Assembly: GCF_024655565.1 (NCBI RefSeq)
Contig: NZ_JANKOF010000029.1
Span: 1 to 47,598, forward strand
DNA: 47,598 nt
From: Nitratireductor sp. ZSWI3
GTDB lineage: Bacteria > Pseudomonadota > Alphaproteobacteria > Rhizobiales > Rhizobiaceae
Direction of reading: 5' to 3'
Part shown: positions 43,827 through 47,598 of the stretch, in pieces
How the letters are laid out: the number at the start of each line of letters is the position of its first letter
Numbering within the stretch: the stretch's first letter is position 1
Notes under the pieces: generated by a model
What the model was told of the DNA's origin: nothing
The model's database searches: none
The model's input: the letters and a program-made list of their open reading frames with translations, nothing else
Position numbers and translations under genes: made by a program

Positions 43827-44633
43827 CTATTTCCCCAGTTCGATCGAGCGCTTCTTCGCCGCCGCGACGGCGTCCGTGACGAGGTCGAGCAGGCGGTTGC
43901 CGCCCATCAGCACGGACAGCGCGGCGGCGGTGGTGCCGTTGGGGCTCGTCACCTGCTCGCGCAGCCGCCCTGGCTCCTCGCTGCTCTCCTTGGCCAGGCT
44001 CGCCGCGCCGTAGACGGTCTGCATGGCGAGCAGCTTTGCCGTGTCGCGGGGCAGCCCGGCCTTCTCGCCGGCCGCCGTGAGACATTCGATGAAGTGGAAC
44101 ACATAGGCGGGACCGGAACCGGAGACGGCAGTCACCGCGTCCATCAGTTCCTCGTTGTCGATGCTCGTCACCGCGCCGCTCGCCGCCAGAAGGTCGGCGG
44201 AGAACCGCTGCGCCTCCTCGGTGACGTTGCGGTTGCAGAACAGCACCATCATGCCTTTGCCGATGGCGGCCGGCGTGTTGGGCATGCAGCGCATGACGGC
44301 GGCATGGCGGCCGAGGATCTCCTCGTAGGTGGCGGTTCCCGTGCCGGCAAGCACGCTGACGAAGGTCGCCTTGCCGGTGAAGCGGGCATAGGCTGGAGCG
44401 ACGTCGCGGATGGCCTGCGGTTTGACGGCGAAGACGATGAAATCCGCCCCGTCGGCAAGTTCGTCGGCGCTTTGCGCGACGGTGACGCCGAGCTTGGCGG
44501 CGCGCTCGCGCAGATCGGCATTCGGCTCGACCACGGTGGCGTCGGAGGAGGCGAGCTTGCCGGCCGCCATCCAACCCTTGAGCATGGCATAGCCCATATT
44601 GCCGCAACCGACGAGAATGACCGACTTGCCCAT
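43827..44633 (-). CDS. proC: Pyrroline-5-carboxylate reductase, 268 aa
   Basis: It catalyses the last step of proline synthesis, NAD(P)H reduction of pyrroline-5-carboxylate. The Rossmann motif VGCGNMG is at residues 8-14, and the C-terminal signature TAVSGSGPAYVFHFIEC is intact. Length is standard. It converges with the Lrp gene with a 21-base gap and has its own promoter region upstream. Confidence 0.95.
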   Translation of the reverse strand: MGKSVILVGCGNMGYAMLKGWMAAGKLASSDATVVEPNADLRERAAKLGVTVAQSADELADGADFIVFAVKPQAIRDVAPAYARFTGKATFVSVLAGTGTATYEEILGRHAAVMRCMPNTPAAIGKGMMVLFCNRNVTEEAQRFSADLLAASGAVTSIDNEELMDAVTAVSGSGPAYVFHFIECLTAAGEKAGLPRDTAKLLAMQTVYGAASLAKESSEEPGRLREQVTSPNGTTAAALSVLMGGNRLLDLVTDAVAAAKKRSIELGK

Positions 44634-44753
44634 GATGTTCCTCTTCGATGCACAGATTCAAGGACTTGCAGCGCCACGTGTCCAACTGGACGCACGCGCT
44701 GTAGAGGAATGCCGTGCCGCGGCGCCGAATGCAACAGGCACGCCGAAATCGCG

Positions 44754-46073
44754 CTACCGTTGGGTGCGGCCCGACACGCGGAAGCGGGCGGTGAGCCTCA
44801 ATCCCAGCACCGCCATGACGAACAACATCCAGACCGGGTCGGCGCGGCGGAAGAAGAAGCTTTCCAGGAAGGCGTTGAGCAGGGTGAAGGCGACGATCAT
44901 CATGAAGAGATCGGCGAGAAAGACATTCTCGCGGAAGAGCGGCACGCGCAGATAGTCGCGCAGCGGCACGATGACGAAGGTGACGATGGCGACGGCGAGC
45001 GCCGGCAGGCCCATGGCGATGGCAAGGTCGAGATAGGAGTTGTGGCCGTGCACGATGCCGCGGATGTCCCAGGCCCGGTCGAAGGGCTGGTCGGAGGTGA
45101 GCACCAGCTCGGTCAGCCAGAAACTTTCGAAACCGTAGCCGCGCCAGGGGTGCCTGGCGATCATCTCGCCCATGAACTCCCACAGCGCGGTGCGGCCCGT
45201 ATAGGTGAGGTCGGGCAAGGCGTGGTTGGCGAGTTCCTTGACCGGCTCGATGAAGACGATGCCGAGCGTCGCCACCGCCGTGCCGGCAAGTGCGGTCGCG
45301 ACGAGGAGCGGCACCAGGAAACGGAGGCCGAACAATCCCGGCAGGATGACGAGCAGGCCGGCGAGCGGCACGGTCCCGGCCGTCGTCTTGGAGCCCGTAT
45401 GGACCACGAAGACCATCGCCAGGAGGAACATCAGTGCGCCCGCGCCGTGCCAGCCGCGCCGCCACAGATAGATGCCGACGAAGGAGAGCGAGGCCATCAC
45501 CGGCCCGGCGATGTTCTTGTGCGTGAAGACGCCGCGCCACAGGCCGGCATGCTGCGCCTCCACCTCGCCGGCCTGGTGGATCGCCGCCTCGGGCACCAGC
45601 ACCAGCCCGAGATAGGACAGGCCGAGGATCGAGAAGCCGGCGAACGCCAGGACGCGCGAGAAGGCATCGGCATCGCGCGGCAGGGTGAGCACGGCGGCCA
45701 CGGAGAGGATGCCGATGAGCGAGAAAGCGGCGCTGCGCATCGTCACCGAGGGGGCAGGCGTGTTGAGGATGGACAGGAACAGGAAGCCGAGCAGCAGCAG
45801 CCACCACGGGCTGATGAGGGCGAGCAGGACGCGCCGGTCGGTGAGCGTCAGGAGAGCGACCAGCGAAAGGGCGCCGAGGCCGCCGAAGCCGAGCTGGTTG
45901 ACGATGTCGCCGCCGCTGCCTGTGAGCTCTGCGCCGGCCGGCTGGAACGGGCGGAACGAGATGATGAGCACGCCGAGGATCACGGCGGCGATAACCGTCG
46001 CCGGCTGTCCGGTGGCAACGAGGCGCGTCGTGAACGGCGCCTCAATTCTTCTCGGGTTCGCGATACTGCTCAT
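44754..46073 (-). CDS. O-antigen ligase/polymerase-like membrane protein, 439 aa
   Basis: This is a polytopic membrane protein with about ten hydrophobic helices and a large periplasmic loop containing PWRGYGFESFW and GIVHGHNSYLDLAIAMGLPAL, the O-antigen ligase/WaaL-Wzy family pattern. It is likely to act in surface polysaccharide assembly. Start choice is uncertain: MSSIANPRRIEAP at 46073 overlaps the glycosyltransferase stop by ~30 bases. The overlap with the glycosyltransferase upstream supports a shared pathway. Confidence 0.8.
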   Translation of the reverse strand: MSSIANPRRIEAPFTTRLVATGQPATVIAAVILGVLIISFRPFQPAGAELTGSGGDIVNQLGFGGLGALSLVALLTLTDRRVLLALISPWWLLLLGFLFLSILNTPAPSVTMRSAAFSLIGILSVAAVLTLPRDADAFSRVLAFAGFSILGLSYLGLVLVPEAAIHQAGEVEAQHAGLWRGVFTHKNIAGPVMASLSFVGIYLWRRGWHGAGALMFLLAMVFVVHTGSKTTAGTVPLAGLLVILPGLFGLRFLVPLLVATALAGTAVATLGIVFIEPVKELANHALPDLTYTGRTALWEFMGEMIARHPWRGYGFESFWLTELVLTSDQPFDRAWDIRGIVHGHNSYLDLAIAMGLPALAVAIVTFVIVPLRDYLRVPLFRENVFLADLFMMIVAFTLLNAFLESFFFRRADPVWMLFVMAVLGLRLTARFRVSGRTQR

Positions 46074-47040
46074 TGGCATAGCCGAATTCGGCCAGCACCC
46101 GGCCGAGGCCGACATAGACCGGGTACATGGCCGTTGACACGGAGCCGGTGGACGCCAGCCGCCCGAGGCCGCGCAGCGGCGACAGGCCGAGCAGCGCCAG
46201 GCTCTTGGTGAAGACCTTCAGCCTGCCGAAACCCTCGCCGGCACGCTTGCGCTGTTCCACGAGCGTCGAGATGACGCCATTGCGCAGGGCACGGGCGCGG
46301 ATCCAGTCTGCTTCGAGGCGCCGGGCCGGCACGCTCTCATGGATGACCGCCTCCGCGCACCAGGCAAGGCGGAAGCCTTTCTGCGCGGCGCGGCTCAGGA
46401 AATCGGAATCGCCGCCGCCCATGAAATTGAAGCGGAGGTCGAGGAACGGGCGCGGCATCGCCTCGAGAACGGGGCGGGCAATCAAAAGATTGCCGGAGGA
46501 ATAGAGCGCCGGCACGCGCCCGGTCGTCCCGTAGGGTGGCGCGAAGACCGGATGACGGGCCCACTTCTCGCGCCCTGGCGCGGAAAACACCGGCACCTGC
46601 GGGCCGCCGACGATGTCGGTGCCAAGGGTTTCGGCGGTGCTGCACAGGGCTTCCAGCCAGCCCGGCGTGGCGATCTCGTCGTCGTCGATCACGGCCAGAT
46701 GCCGAAACCGTGGGAAGGCCTCGAGCGCTGTCTCCCAGCCGGCATTGTAGGCGCAGCAATTGCCGCGCCGATGCGCGATGATGACGAGGCCGCGGAAGGT
46801 GCCGTCGGAGAAAAGCGGGCTGGCGGCGGCAGCGCCCGCACGCTGCTGCGCCTCGTTTTCCATGACGATCACCGCAAAGGGACGCTGCGTCTCCTGCATC
46901 GCCAGCGAGCGCAACGTCTCGAGAAGCTGCTCCGGACGCTTGAACGTCGGCACCGTGATGACGCACTCGATCTCGTCGGCCGCCAGATCAGGCGTGCGCG
47001 CGACGAGCGAAACGGACGGTTGTGCGCTGCTTTCGGTCAA
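46042..47040 (-). CDS. Family 2 glycosyltransferase, 332 aa
   Basis: The N-terminal nucleotide-sugar-binding region (ECVITVPTFKRPEQLLETLRS) and the acidic DDDE motif in HLAVIDDDEIATPG (residues ~113-123) define a GT-A fold, GT2-like enzyme. A FMGGGDSDFLSRA segment provides the later acidic motif. It has no signal peptide. It heads a two-gene unit with the O-antigen-ligase-like gene. The sugar and acceptor are unknown. Confidence 0.88.
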   Translation of the reverse strand: MTESSAQPSVSLVARTPDLAADEIECVITVPTFKRPEQLLETLRSLAMQETQRPFAVIVMENEAQQRAGAAAASPLFSDGTFRGLVIIAHRRGNCCAYNAGWETALEAFPRFRHLAVIDDDEIATPGWLEALCSTAETLGTDIVGGPQVPVFSAPGREKWARHPVFAPPYGTTGRVPALYSSGNLLIARPVLEAMPRPFLDLRFNFMGGGDSDFLSRAAQKGFRLAWCAEAVIHESVPARRLEADWIRARALRNGVISTLVEQRKRAGEGFGRLKVFTKSLALLGLSPLRGLGRLASTGSVSTAMYPVYVGLGRVLAEFGYANEQYREPEKN

Positions 47041-47324
47041 GGCATCGCCATGGCAAGAGTTGCGATGGCACCATAAGGCGTCGTGGCGATTAAGGGCACG
47101 TTAAACGCGCCGCTTCGGAGCCTTGTTTTCTGCCGGAACCCGGCTTCGCCGCCGCTCTCGATGCCCGGTCACCTCACGATCCGTCCCAATCGCTTGAGAT
47201 GTCGGTATGGATCGGATCGCTGCCGATTGATTTCCAAGTGAATGGGCCAGTTGCGACCATGAGCCATCGATACGGCGAAGCCTCCCCCGATCGTATCGAA
47301 AACCTCTCATGATCGGAGATTGTC

Positions 47325-47570
47325 ATGAAAACGCTTTTTGCAACTCTCATAGCCTCCTCGATGCTGGTCTTTCCGTCGATGGCCATCGAACCGGTGCCCG
47401 GCAGCATCACGGCCCGCGGATCCACTGCCTCCGCCTTGCAGAAGACGCCCATCGGCTCCGTGACTTTTCATGAGCTCTATGACAGCGGCAACACCTTCGT
47501 TGAAGTCTATGTCGTCGGCCCCGACCGGCGTCTTCAGCTGGTGAGCCGCACCCTGAAGAACAGCGGCTGA
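47325..47570 (+). CDS. Small exported protein of unknown function, 81 aa
   Basis: A signal peptide (MKTLFATLIASSMLVFPSMA) is followed by about 60 residues without a known domain (…VTFHELYDSGNTFVEVYVVGPDRRLQLVSRT…). GGAG lies eight bases upstream of the ATG. The opposite-strand frame at 47174-47452 is a shadow. The region 47041-47324 between this gene and the glycosyltransferase contains no other gene that I see. Confidence 0.6.
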   Translation: MKTLFATLIASSMLVFPSMAIEPVPGSITARGSTASALQKTPIGSVTFHELYDSGNTFVEVYVVGPDRRLQLVSRTLKNSG

Positions 47571-47598
47571 CGTCCGCTCCTCCCGAGCGCCCGCCGCC

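Noticed and set aside
43813-45807. Long minus-strand frame of 664 codons across proC and the O-antigen-ligase gene.
   Set aside because: It is an Arg/Ala/Pro-rich shadow frame typical of high-GC DNA and overlaps two recognisable genes.
44094-46211. Long plus-strand frame of 705 codons opposite proC, the ligase-like gene and the glycosyltransferase.
   Set aside because: Antisense shadow with a composition biased to Asp, Glu, Gly and Arg and no family resemblance.

Overview
The window is GC-rich (my impression; not computed) and reads like an alphaproteobacterium, most likely a member of the Hyphomicrobiales/Rhizobiales. The reasons are the protein families, the codon use and an RlxS/TraG/Trb conjugation core next to a tRNA-Phe gene, a layout known from rhizobial integrative and conjugative elements (ICEs) such as ICEMlSym of Mesorhizobium. 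About 36.8 kb is the right-hand part of an ICE; the other end lies outside the window. The last 10.7 kb is ordinary chromosome.

ICE core. A DUF3363 relaxase (rlxS, 133-2103) starts the window. The coupling protein traG (18965) begins a tightly packed mating-pair-formation operon: an RHH regulator, trbB, trbC, trbD, trbE, trbJ, trbL, trbF, trbG, trbI and a DUF2274 gene, up to 30856. A tyrosine integrase (36575-35376) lies beside tRNA-Phe(GAA) (36789-36864), whose 3' end faces the element and is the likely attachment site.

Cargo 1 (2429-18643, between rlxS and traG) is a phosphorothioate (PT) defence locus of the SspABCD-SspFGH type. A minus-strand operon encodes SspB (DUF4007), SspC (large ATPase), SspD (PP-loop sulfur-transfer protein), then an ATPase (SspF-like), an unrecognised 542-aa protein (SspG-like) and a 1793-aa FtsK/HerA-type ATPase (SspH-like). 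A divergent cysteine desulfurase (SspA) supplies sulfur. In the known systems SspABCD replaces a non-bridging oxygen of the DNA backbone with sulfur, and SspFGH damages DNA that lacks the mark. The divergent sspB/sspA promoter carries two copies of CTGGATG-N3-CATCCAG, 54 bp apart centre to centre. A different 9-bp-arm palindrome lies in the only sizeable gap of the operon, between the modification half (BCD) and the restriction half (FGH). A GTG-started gene with a HEPN-type R-x4-H motif converges on sspA.

Cargo 2 (30843-34977, between the trb operon and the integrase) holds a phospholipase-D-like gene broken by an apparent one-base deletion in a GGGG run, and an overlapping SIR2-HerA pair, a known two-gene antiphage system. 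The ICE therefore carries defence genes in two separate slots.

Chromosome. After tRNA-Phe come a three-gene ABC importer (permease, ATPase and Tat-signal binding protein), a fused indolepyruvate ferredoxin oxidoreductase with a divergent Lrp/AsnC regulator and a 25-bp palindrome between them, proC, an O-antigen-ligase-like membrane protein overlapping a family 2 glycosyltransferase, and a small exported protein. No CRISPR array, rRNA gene or intact insertion sequence was seen.
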